Below, in pieces: positions 1 to 7,773 of a stretch of 16,385 nt of DNA; within the stretch, counting starts at the first letter, position 1; every line of letters starts with the position of its first letter. The notes beneath the pieces were generated by a model. That model worked only from the letters and a program-made list of their open reading frames with translations. It ran no database searches and had not been told where the DNA came from. The stretch is from Thalassiosira profunda (lineage: Eukaryota; Bacillariophyta; Thalassiosirophyceae; Thalassiosirales; Thalassiosiraceae): the NCBI GenBank assembly GCA_036939355.1, contig JALLAP010000217.1, positions 1-16,385 on the forward strand. Direction: 5' to 3'. Made by a program: the position numbers and the translations under genes.

Positions 1-503
1 TGTTGGCCGCCACAAACAGACCGTTTCTGCTCGATGCTGCAATTTTGCGCCCCGGACGATTCGGTCGAGTCATCTACGTCCCACCGCCGGATGAAGTTGG
101 AAGGAAGGCCATCTTATCCATGGAATGCAAGAAATGGCACACCGCTCTCTCGGCGTACATTCGTGACAAATCCAACTCTTATCCAGTGGACGCAGAAGAT
201 TACGGATCAGATGGTTTCGGGGCGTATTTCGATGTAGACATGCTGGCAAGCGAGGCCGTGAGCGGCTCGATGACAGGGGCAGAAATAGTTGGCGCTTGCC
301 GAGAAGCCGCCGTGCAAGTGATGCAAACACTGCTGGGCGATCTGGCCGGAGCCGATGCCACAATCTGCAAGCAAAGAGCGGAGAATCTGCTGCGATCGCT
401 CATGGAAGCGCTCGAATCCACTCTTCGGAGCAAAACGCCGCTGCTGTCAAACGCACTTGTGCTGGAAGAGTACACACGGTTTGAGAAGGAGCACATACGA
501 TGA
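1..503 (+). CDS. AAA+ ATPase, AFG2/SPATA5 type, C-terminal part (5' partial)
   Basis: The gene enters from the left edge; the first whole codon is at 3, and 166 residues are visible before the TGA at 501-503. Residues 3-22 are the second region of homology of an AAA module: the ATNRP strand, then RPGRF with the arginine-finger positions, then IYVPPPD. Residues 80-104 (GSMTGAEIVGACREAAV) are the helical lid. In the family this module is an ATP-driven hexameric unfoldase; AFG2-type members act in the cytosol in ribosome maturation. The RPGRFG sequence has G where D is usual, and about 30 residues (46-75) are inserted before the lid. The Walker A and B motifs lie outside the window. The IYVPPPD-x-x-GR pattern and the C-terminal tail look closer to the SPATA5L1 (AFG2B) branch than to CDC48, but the fragment is too short to settle the paralogue. 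It converges on the KH-WW gene with 61 bp between the stop codons. Confidence 0.8.
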   Translation, partial: LAATNRPFLLDAAILRPGRFGRVIYVPPPDEVGRKAILSMECKKWHTALSAYIRDKSNSYPVDAEDYGSDGFGAYFDVDMLASEAVSGSMTGAEIVGACREAAVQVMQTLLGDLAGADATICKQRAENLLRSLMEALESTLRSKTPLLSNALVLEEYTRFEKEHIR

Positions 504-564
504 GAGTTGGTACCTAAATGCTCTATTGTTATCTGACCACGCTTATGCTGTGCGCGATCGCCGT

Positions 565-2339
565 TCACGTTCCTGCCCAGGACTGCGACGGCCAATCCCA
601 TCTCGACTCATTCGTCTCCGGGTTGAAGTAATAGACGCGCCCGTCGTTGGTGACGGCCTCCCGCCACGGGACGGGCAGCGGCGTCGAGAACTGCCGTTGG
701 TACTGGGGCTGGTACGGCTGGGGCAGCGCCGCCGGCTGCAGAAAAGAAGAGTACTGCTGCGGCGGCGTGTGCGCCAAGATCCCGCCGTAGTGCGGGTACG
801 CCTGCGGCTGTTGGTACGACTGCATCTGAGGCTCGGCGGCGTAGTCGACGCTCCCGCCGCCCCGCTCGATCACCTCGCAAATCATCCTCTTAGCCACCTC
901 AATCCCTCCCCGCGCTCCGGAGATGTGTATCTCGCACCGCCGCTGGTCGATCTGGATGTCGCAGTTGGTGCTCGTCTGGAGGCGATCGACCGTCGCGCCC
1001 TTGCGCCCGATGACGTGCGGAATGTCCCTGCGGGCGATGGGGAGGACGTCCGTCTCGATTGCGGAACCGGCCTCGACGGCCTGCGGGGAGAAGGAGGCCC
1101 CGTCCCACGATCCGTCCCAGGATCCCTGCGGGACGTGGCCGCCGTAGGCCGCGGGCGCCGGGCCCATGGCCGGGCTTCCGGTCCAGTAGTACGACTGCCC
1201 GTCCAGGCTGGCCACGCTGACGCCGTCCGCGTGAAGTGGATGCGACGCGGTGCTCCGCCCCGAGCTTCGCAGGGGGTGGTCGTCCCTCGGCCCATACGGA
1301 TGCCCGCCCCGGGCCAAGGCCCGTCCGTCCGCCCCGGGATGCTCGGCCAAAAACGCAATCATCTCCTCTGCCGCCGCGACTGACGATTCCGTCCCCGTGA
1401 TCGTCACCTTCCGAAGCGCATCGTCCGCCTTCGGCTTGCCGATGATGCCGTGATCCCTTGGATCGGGGTCGCCGGTGTGATCGACCTGGATGCGGGCGCC
1501 GGAACGGATCTGGAGCTCGCGCACGGTGGCGCCGCCCCGGCCGATGATGCGGCCGATGGTGGACCCGGGAACGAGGACCTGCGACACGACGGCGTTGAAT
1601 ACGCGGCACTAAGATATGAGCACATGCACTCAACATATGCAAATGCAATTTCCATGGGCAATACTTCATTCAATGCCGCAAAACTCACCTCCGTCCTATG
1701 GGCCTTGCCCAACGGGAGCTCCCCGCTCCGGTCCTTGTTCCCGTGCTCCCCGTCCCCGTTCGTCTGGCACAGAATAGCGACCAACTGCTTTGCAAAGTCA
1801 ATTTCTTCTCTGGTTCCTCGGTACGTGATGATTCTCGGTTCCCCGTTGGGCACGCTCTGGTTCACGTCGATGCGCGCCCCGCTCCGGCTTTGGACGTCGC
1901 GCACCACCTCCCCGCCCCGGCCGATGATGCGCCCCACGTGCAGGGGCGAGAGGTGCGCGGTCGACTCGATCGTGCTGGCCGTCGACGACCCCTCCTCGTC
2001 TCCGTCGCCGGGCTCTCTCTCCCGAGTGCTTACGCGCAGGCGCTCCATTCCCGCCGCGAGGCGCTCGCCCTCCCCGCCGCGCCCGTCCTCCCCTTCGCTC
2101 GTCTCCGGAGTCCGCGGCTCCTCGCTCTCCGCCCGCTCCTCCTTCTCCTCGTCCGTCGACGACTGCGTCTCCGAGGACCCGGAATCGCACCCGCTCCCCT
2201 CGCAGACGATCATCCGTGGGGGCAGGATGGCGCCATTGCCGTTCCCGCGCGCGGCCGCCCCGGACGGAGCGGCCATCGTAATGTTCTTGCTTTTGGTTGC
2301 ATCCATGATTTGCAATAATGCTGCGGCTGTGAGGCTCAT
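565..2339 (-). CDS. Triple KH-domain, WW-domain RNA-binding protein (two exons)
   Basis: Exon 1 is 2339-1689 and exon 2 is 1608-565, giving 564 residues with the intron in phase 0. KH1 is at about 127-192 with the GRGG loop at 140-143. KH2 is at about 224-308 with GRGG at 240-243, and its first strand is completed only by the residues encoded at the exon 2 boundary. KH3 is at about 402-466 with GRKG at 418-421. Residues 528-558 form a WW domain (PVPWREAVTNDGRVYYFNPE, then a second W and a P). The N-terminal 120 residues are acidic and Ser/Glu-rich, and a Gln/Pro/Tyr-rich linker joins KH3 to WW. KH domains bind single-stranded RNA or DNA through the GxxG loop; WW binds proline-rich partners. 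This is a FUBP/KSRP-like plan, so a role in splicing or mRNA control is likely but inferred. The start is the first ATG of the open frame (2339); ATGs at 2306 and 2276 are alternatives. Confidence 0.9.
1609..1688 (-). other. Intron of the KH-WW gene, 80 bp
   Basis: On the minus strand the donor is GAG|GTGAGT (G at 1688) and the acceptor is CTTAG|TGCC (G at 1609). The length is not a multiple of three, which explains why KH1 and KH2 fall in different frames. Removing it joins two complete codons and supplies seven extra residues that complete the first strand of KH2. The intron is AT-richer than its flanks and contains several CATATG-like stretches. Confidence 0.88.
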
Positions 2340-2933
2340 TCTTGTCCGTCTCTATGCGCCGCAATAACGCTTCGATTGTTGCCGCCCGGGCAAGAACTTG
2401 GACTTGCCAGCAAAGCGTTCTCTTCCTGTCTCCCGCGGCGTCATCAAGCTACATGGTGAATCCCACCAAAAGAACGCAGGAAAGGGTTGTCGTGCACCGT
2501 GCATGCACCGAGATGGGAGACAGATTTGCTTGAGAACCCCAAAGTGACAGCCGAGAGGCGGAAGTCTGCGTCCAGCTCGGCAGCCCCCTTTCGGTGGTCC
2601 GCCCGCATCATATCGCCTCTACAACCCCCCGTTCGGACCGCTGCGGCCCCGCCCGGGCTTCACATCGTATCCATCGCCTCGTTGCTAGCTCAGAGCCTCC
2701 TCCTCGCCTTGCGACTTTGTGCATTATTTTTTGTGCAACCATTTTGTTGCAATCATTTGGCGGGAGACATAAAGAACGGACATAAAGAATCGGGCTGCGA
2801 AGATGGAACTACAATAAACAGACGCAGAATCAGCTTGGCTGGCCTGGCCTGGCCACTTCCAGAGTTTGGCTTGCAACGCTACACTCCGTCATTCTCGGTA
2901 TCCAATCTGTGACTTTCCTCTTAAGCTCCTATT
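2340..2933. other. Intergenic region, promoter side of the KH-WW gene
   Basis: About 590 bp between the start of the KH-WW gene and the stop of the GAF protein gene, both on the minus strand. It should hold the KH-WW promoter and 5' UTR and the 3' UTR of whatever reads in from the right. Open frames here have no domain and no gene-like composition. It contains an 11-bp direct repeat (GACATAAAGAA at 2766-2776 and 2779-2789), a short GGCCT tandem run near 2838-2852, and a TTGTGCAACCATTTTGTTGC stretch near 2730. I see no convincing gene. Confidence 0.5.
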
Positions 2934-4901
2934 TTAGTAAAATAAGTTGACCAAATCGTCCGCGTCAGTCAGATCCGGTGGTGCTGAGGTGACTTCTTTT
3001 GCAAGCATGCCGGTCTTCTTAGCCGGCGGGAGAGGAAGGCTCGAGGTGGCTTTCCCGGGCTTGTTCATTTCTGGCAAAGGCGGAAGTGAACAGCCTGTGG
3101 CGGGCAACTGGGCCATGCCATTCTTCGCCCACTCATTTGCCTCTTCTGTAGGAACCCCTGGACCTCTCATCTCTGCCAGTCGAGAAAGGTGGCACGATCG
3201 CCGCTTCGCCGCCTGTCGCTCGAGCGCGACGCCAATTCGCTTCACATTTGCCTCAACGACAAACAACGCCCTCTCATCGAATCCTTCCGGCTTGCCATCC
3301 GGGCAGACGCAGCAAAACGACCCGATCGCGGAGCCGTCACAGAAGATGGGTGTTCCTCGGTACCATACCGTGCTCGCTGAATTGACCTGGAGGTCCCACC
3401 ACGTTGCAGTGAATGGACAACCGTGCTCCTTGCTGCAAACGAGGCCCTGCTCCAAGTTTTCGGCCGTCTTCTTTGCAATTGTCGGGTCGACGCGGGATAA
3501 GATCTCGAACTCCTCGGGTGTGGGCTCCGGCGGGGCGTTGTCCATTCCAACAAACTCCACCACTTCGGCTCGCGCAATGACGTGCTGACACGCCGTGGCC
3601 TTCCGCGGCGAAGTGACAGATGCAGGGTCGTTGGCGGCCTCGTTGACAGGCTCTACATCCGGCGAAGGAGGGTAAAACACCGGAAAGTGCGAGATACTCT
3701 CATCCAGGAAGTTGACAGTGATGCAGATATCACCCTTCATCAGCTTCCACACCTCTCTGGCGCACCGTTCGATCTCCGAATACGCCTCTGCCTCGGTTGT
3801 CATTCCCACTGCTCCGGCCGCATGCACGGCCACAAGTCTTGCAGGTTCGTTCGTTGGTACCGGGCACTTCGTCATCAAGCCCTTGACCTCTCCAAGCATA
3901 CTGCAAAGCATAGAAACCTGTTGCTCCATGATGGCGTTCCTCGCAGCGGCCTTCTCGGTTTGGAGCTGCATCCGTGCAAAGTGAGCATCCATGTTGGCCT
4001 GGCCGCTCATCGAGATCCGCGAGAGCGTGTTGACGCTGCTGGACACCTCTTCCATGGAGGATTTGGTCTGATCCACCAACATGTCCACCTTGGCACACAC
4101 CAGCGCATCGGTCTTCTTCATAAACATTGTAAGTGCCGCTGTCTTCTCCTTGCAAGCCGCACACTCCTCCAACCCTCCCATCTCCTCAATCTTGGCTTCC
4201 AGCTCCTTTGACTGGTTCAGCTCGATCATCTTCAGCTGGGTGAGCTCGACTTGGCACTCGAGCTGCATCAGCCCCACAGCCTCCGTCAGATCCTCCTTGT
4301 AGTCGGCGAGTTTCCTGGCATCCCGCAACGCACGCACGACACTCGATACTATCCCCCGCGTGGCCAGGTGCTTGACCAATACCAAGCTCTCCTCCAGCAC
4401 CTTGACAATCGCATCCACCGCTTCCCTCTGCGTTTCCATCATCTTGGCTTTGAGCATGCACTTCTCGACCCTCCTGGCCGCCTCGGCGTACGATCGCGCA
4501 TCCTCCTTCAATATGATTGCTTCGGCGCTGGCCCTCGCCACGGCGCCGATAAGAAAGGCCGCGGGAGCGATGAAGGGCACGTGCTCGAAGGTCTCCATCA
4601 ACGCCGCCCCGGCCTCGAGGGCGAAGGCGCCCAGGGCCGAATCAGCGGGGATTAGGGAACCGACCGCGCCGGCGACGTCGACGATGTCGCCGATGCCGAC
4701 GATGCATTCGCCTTCGGCCGCGAGGACGGCGCGCTCAGCAGAGTCTACCGCCTGCTCTTGCGCATCGGATCGGCCCAAGAGGTCCTGCGCCTCGCCGAAT
4801 GTTGATGTCGGCTCGGTGCTTTCGGTGTTGGCGGCCACGACGTCGATGGTCGCCGGGAGGGGAGCCTCGTCGACCGCCGCTTTGGAAGACGTGCAGCCCA
4901 T
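2934..4901 (-). CDS. Acylated MLKL/HeLo-like helical bundle and GAF-domain protein
   Basis: A single-exon frame of 655 residues, ATG at 4901, TAA at 2936-2934. The N-terminus MGCTSSKA fits N-myristoylation at Gly2 and palmitoylation at Cys3, so membrane attachment is expected. Residues about 86-235 are almost all helical: a hydrophobic first helix (FIAPAAFLIGAVARASAEAI), then amphipathic helices with the spacing of the four-helix N-terminal domain of MLKL, HeLo and RPW8 proteins, including HLATRG between helices. Residues 235-345 are a predicted coiled coil. Residues about 370-565 form a GAF domain: the helix YSEIERCAREVWKLM, the ACQHVI strand, then WYRGTPI and GSAIGSFCCVC followed by GFDERALFVVEANVKRIGVA. 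Residues 581-655 are proline-rich and end in an acidic tail, DLTDADDLVNLFY. GAF domains bind small ligands or act in dimerisation; MLKL-type bundles oligomerise and disturb membranes. The GAF call is firm, while the bundle assignment rests on pattern only. No kinase or NB-ARC domain is present. Confidence 0.78.
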   Translation of the reverse strand: MGCTSSKAAVDEAPLPATIDVVAANTESTEPTSTFGEAQDLLGRSDAQEQAVDSAERAVLAAEGECIVGIGDIVDVAGAVGSLIPADSALGAFALEAGAALMETFEHVPFIAPAAFLIGAVARASAEAIILKEDARSYAEAARRVEKCMLKAKMMETQREAVDAIVKVLEESLVLVKHLATRGIVSSVVRALRDARKLADYKEDLTEAVGLMQLECQVELTQLKMIELNQSKELEAKIEEMGGLEECAACKEKTAALTMFMKKTDALVCAKVDMLVDQTKSSMEEVSSSVNTLSRISMSGQANMDAHFARMQLQTEKAAARNAIMEQQVSMLCSMLGEVKGLMTKCPVPTNEPARLVAVHAAGAVGMTTEAEAYSEIERCAREVWKLMKGDICITVNFLDESISHFPVFYPPSPDVEPVNEAANDPASVTSPRKATACQHVIARAEVVEFVGMDNAPPEPTPEEFEILSRVDPTIAKKTAENLEQGLVCSKEHGCPFTATWWDLQVNSASTVWYRGTPIFCDGSAIGSFCCVCPDGKPEGFDERALFVVEANVKRIGVALERQAAKRRSCHLSRLAEMRGPGVPTEEANEWAKNGMAQLPATGCSLPPLPEMNKPGKATSSLPLPPAKKTGMLAKEVTSAPPDLTDADDLVNLFY

Positions 4902-5613
4902 CGTTCACAGCCGTCGCCACGCTGTCATCGCCTGCGTTTCAGGGCAATGCGTGCCACCGACCCCTCCGTTGACGCTGTGCGCCTAGCAGTAGCCTGCCGG
5001 CCATCACTCTTCTCCTGTTCGCTTCTTGGCCTACCTCTTGATGCAGCAGTTTTTGGGCATCTCAATTTGCTTCGCTGGACGAAGTGTAAAGTAGTGTTTC
5101 GTTTGGACTGGTTTGGATGAAAAGGCGCCGCCGCGGCGACGGGGGTTGTATCCCCTGCGCCCTGCGCCGCCGAGTAAGACGATGAGCCTTCTGGCGTCAC
5201 CTTTCTATTCGATGCCTCTCCAATGAAACGGTGTGTATGTCTCAGAAGAACCGTCCGACTGGACCGAGCAAAACCCTGATTTGGCGGTACCATCCTGGAT
5301 TCACTCTGTGCAGGAATATCGAGAAACGTGGTCTTCCGGCCTCGGGCATGGATTGGATCGATATTGCAAACTTTACCAAAGGATACACCGCGGCTCATTA
5401 GATTTGCCGAGGGTCGGAGACAGTTCGGAGGACAGCTCGTCAGATTTTGTGTATCAGACGTGGAGGTATCCTTGATCTCGACCTCTGCTCGACATACATT
5501 CAGAGCACGTCGAGAGTCTCTCATTTGGCATACAGTATGTTACTATCAGCTTATTTCTCTCGACCTACTCATCAATTTCCCCTGACTTGGTTCGCCTACT
5601 CGGATGTCCGAGA
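4902..5613. other. Intergenic region upstream of the GAF protein gene
   Basis: About 710 bp between the GAF protein start (minus strand) and the stop of the small secreted protein gene (also minus). It should hold the promoter and 5' UTR of the GAF gene and the 3' UTR of the secreted protein gene. A 199-codon minus-strand frame (5524-4925) runs through most of it but is Arg/Ser/Thr-rich, has no domain or signal peptide, and ends 23 bp before the GAF start codon. I treat it as chance or as untranslated leader. No tRNA-like or repeat structure was seen. Confidence 0.45.
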
Positions 5614-6126
5614 TTAACAGAGCCGGTTGTACATATCGTGGCCACCCCTGGTGCAGACATACCAGAGCTCGCGACCCGCCACGTTGACAGAGGTGCAATC
5701 TCCGTCGTCTTCCAAGACTTCGCCAACTTGATACTCGAAGCATTCGGTGCCGCATTCGTCTTCGAACTTGCTGGCGCACTTGCCCATACCGGGTCCAAGA
5801 TCATCCTCCGAGTCAACGACGCCTCCCACGCAGAGCTTGAAAGGATGAGCACGACGACCATCAAAATCAAGGATCGGGCCCAAATTTCCCACTGCCTTGA
5901 AGTCGACCCTGCCGTTGCAATCGAGATCGCTCAGGCCGCCAAACTCGTACCAGTTGCCATCTTCGTAGGGGAACCGTTCGTACGGGGGGCGACCTTCCGG
6001 GCCACCGCTGACCGTGACAACGGACACCACACCGTTGCCTTTGCCGCAAGCATTTTCGTCGCGCGAGGTGACCAGCTGCACCGCCGTACCGGCGGCGAGG
6101 AGGCGGAAGGTAGTCGAGAGCTTCAT
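5614..6126 (-). CDS. Small cysteine-rich secreted protein
   Basis: A 170-residue frame from ATG 6126 to TAA 5616-5614. Residues 1-20 (MKLSTTFRLLAAGTAVQLVT) form a clear signal peptide with likely cleavage near Ser21. The mature chain has nine cysteines (27, 70, 99, 117, 125, 129, 144, 158 and the last residue, 170), is acidic, and has no membrane segment. Residues 67-76 (DLDCNGRVDF) resemble the DxDxNG calcium loop of EF-hand or dockerin repeats, but the usual acidic residue at loop position 12 is absent, so this is only suggestive. An odd cysteine count leaves one free or paired between chains. The product is probably a secreted or wall-associated protein. I do not recognise the family and infer no enzymatic activity. 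The gene is downstream of, and on the same strand as, the hydrolase-like gene. Confidence 0.7.
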   Translation of the reverse strand: MKLSTTFRLLAAGTAVQLVTSRDENACGKGNGVVSVVTVSGGPEGRPPYERFPYEDGNWYEFGGLSDLDCNGRVDFKAVGNLGPILDFDGRRAHPFKLCVGGVVDSEDDLGPGMGKCASKFEDECGTECFEYQVGEVLEDDGDCTSVNVAGRELWYVCTRGGHDMYNRLC

Positions 6127-6338
6127 GGTGCTGGCGCGTGTGTGGGCGAATTATGCGAACACCCCCCGGTAGAAGGCAAAAGAGAACAACGTGGCAACCC
6201 AAGTTGCATGCAGGGTGATACTGCAAGGCAGGATACATGTCTTTCTGATGTCACTTGGACAGAAGAGCTGGTGGCTATTGTCGACCAAAGCCCGCCGTGT
6301 TTGTACAATGCGCATGCACATGCTATGCCACTGCCACA

Positions 6339-7409
6339 TCACGCCACCACCTCGTCATACCATTCGTAAATGCTCTCCATCGCCCACTCCACATCCTCGA
6401 CCGATCCGCCGGCCTCCTTCTTCGTCTGTATCTTGAGCACCGAGACCTGGTCGTAGTAATCGCCAATCCCGCCGCACGTGTGAAAGGCGGCCGTCCTCTC
6501 GGCGCAGATTCGATAGTGGTCGTGATAGATATGGTCTCCGGTGTAGAGGACGAGGAGGGGCATCGATCCTGGCTCCAGGCGGAGCGGTCGCGCGGACTCC
6601 GATGCTTTGTCGTGTGCCAGAGATTGCAGTATCTCCAATTCAGAGGATTGGCCATTGTCCTTTGCAAGCATCAGCGGATGACTGATTTTCTCATAGGCAG
6701 CCGATGGCGCACCCGACGTGAGGTGAGGCGCCTCCCCGTTCAGCATCGCCAGGCAATCCCGCACCGACGCCCCCCATCGGCCCTCCCCCTCGGTCGTCGT
6801 CTTCTTCTTCCCATCCCTGCCATCCTCGGGCAACAACAATGGATCCACGAGCACCAGTCCCGCCAATGGCAGGCTTTCCAGGAAGTATTGCGCGACGAGG
6901 CACTGGAGGGGTCCCCGCGCGATCAGCACGGAATGCGCCGACGCGGTGGTTTGCGGGGCGTGATGGCCCGGGAGGAGTGCGTCCGCGCCTCCCATGTCGG
7001 CCATTTCGCCGAGATTCGAGAGATCCTCGGCCAGCGTTTGCTCCAGGAATTTCAACGAGGGCACATTTGCAATGTCGCTTGCGTCGCTGCCAGCACCATC
7101 GCGCTGTCCCAAAGATCGCCCTCTCGTGATGTCAACATTTGCAAAGTGCAACCCCGCCGTGCCCGGGAAGAAGTCCGCCGCCACCCCCTCCCACGAGTGT
7201 CGATACAACGAGCTCTCCGCCAAGACCATCGCCTCGGGCCGCTCGATGGAGGCCGTCGGCGGGAGGGAGGCGGTGACGACCCCCCGACGAGCGGGAGAGA
7301 GGCGAGGGGCCGGTGCACATGATGTGTGCTGATTCGCCTTTGACGAGAGCAGATGGGACGAGACGATGAACGGCCGCGGCAGGCGCGAGGCCCGCGGGGC
7401 GAATGGCAT
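6339..7409 (-). CDS. Alpha/beta-hydrolase-like protein lacking the nucleophile serine
   Basis: A 356-residue protein if it starts at the ATG at 7409; TGA at 6341-6339. Residues 160-193 have the shape of the nucleophile elbow and next strand of an alpha/beta hydrolase: a hydrophobic strand, SVLIARGPLQCLVAQYFLES, then PLAGLVLVDPLLLP. The usual GxSxG is replaced by ARGPLQ, so no serine is available. Residues 284-292 (PLLVLYTGD) match the strand that usually carries the catalytic acid. The tail (GSVEDVEWAMESIYEWYDEV) is helical. The first 50 residues (MPFAPRASRLPRPFIVSSHL and on) are basic and Ser/Arg-rich with almost no acid, which fits an organelle targeting peptide, probably mitochondrial. The open frame extends upstream to 7700, but that part is low-complexity, lies in the divergent promoter region and is G/C-skewed, so I prefer the later ATG. 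A non-catalytic role is inferred. Confidence 0.62.
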   Translation of the reverse strand: MPFAPRASRLPRPFIVSSHLLSSKANQHTSCAPAPRLSPARRGVVTASLPPTASIERPEAMVLAESSLYRHSWEGVAADFFPGTAGLHFANVDITRGRSLGQRDGAGSDASDIANVPSLKFLEQTLAEDLSNLGEMADMGGADALLPGHHAPQTTASAHSVLIARGPLQCLVAQYFLESLPLAGLVLVDPLLLPEDGRDGKKKTTTEGEGRWGASVRDCLAMLNGEAPHLTSGAPSAAYEKISHPLMLAKDNGQSSELEILQSLAHDKASESARPLRLEPGSMPLLVLYTGDHIYHDHYRICAERTAAFHTCGGIGDYYDQVSVLKIQTKKEAGGSVEDVEWAMESIYEWYDEVVA

Positions 7410-7773
7410 TCCTTGCGGCCGGGGTCTCCGTCTGGTGAGGGTGGAGAGGAGGAGGGGCGGCGGGGGGCGGGGTTGGAGTTGGATGGCGGGCGAGGAGGGG
7501 GAGTGTCCTACGTACTTCCGTCCCGCCAGCCCTTTCCGCCCTGCCTCCCCGCTCCCCGCTCCCCGGATTTGATTTGGGCGGACGGACGGGTTTGCGTTGC
7601 TAGGCGAGGGGACCGCCACCCCCCTGAATTGCAATACCTGCGACGACGCTGCCGCTTCGCCTGCTTCCCGACGTTTAAAGTGACCTAGTGAAGGTGCCAC
7701 GACGAGCGGTGGAAGTGCGGCGGCCCCGGCGACATCGTGGCGGCAGGTGATGGGTGGCTGATTTTGATGTCAC
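7410..7773. promoter_or_regulatory. Divergent promoter region with a G-rich tract
   Basis: 364 bp between two divergently transcribed genes (hydrolase-like, minus; AP2 protein, plus), so it probably holds both promoters. The plus strand from 7447 to 7501 is strongly purine-rich, with G runs at 7454-7457, 7462-7467, 7469-7472, 7488-7490 and 7497-7501. The G-run pattern could form a long-loop G-quadruplex but does not meet the strict short-loop rule. No clear TATA box was seen. A frame crosses it as an N-terminal extension of the hydrolase-like gene, which I do not accept. Confidence 0.45.

Noticed and set aside
355..1383. Long plus-strand frame of 342 codons opposite the KH-WW gene
   Set aside because: It is Arg/Leu/Val-rich and antisense to exon 2 of a gene with clear KH and WW domains, so it is a GC-driven shadow. 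The same holds for the plus-strand frame at 1450-2367.
4925..5524. 199-codon minus-strand frame just upstream of the GAF protein gene
   Set aside because: It has an ATG but no domain, no signal peptide and an Arg/Ser/Thr-rich composition typical of GC-rich non-coding frames, and it ends 23 bp before the real start codon. It could be a 5' leader.
7410..7700. N-terminal extension of the hydrolase-like protein to 7700
   Set aside because: The frame is open, but the residues are low-complexity and the DNA is a G/C-skewed promoter-like region. The ATG at 7409 gives a plausible targeting peptide.
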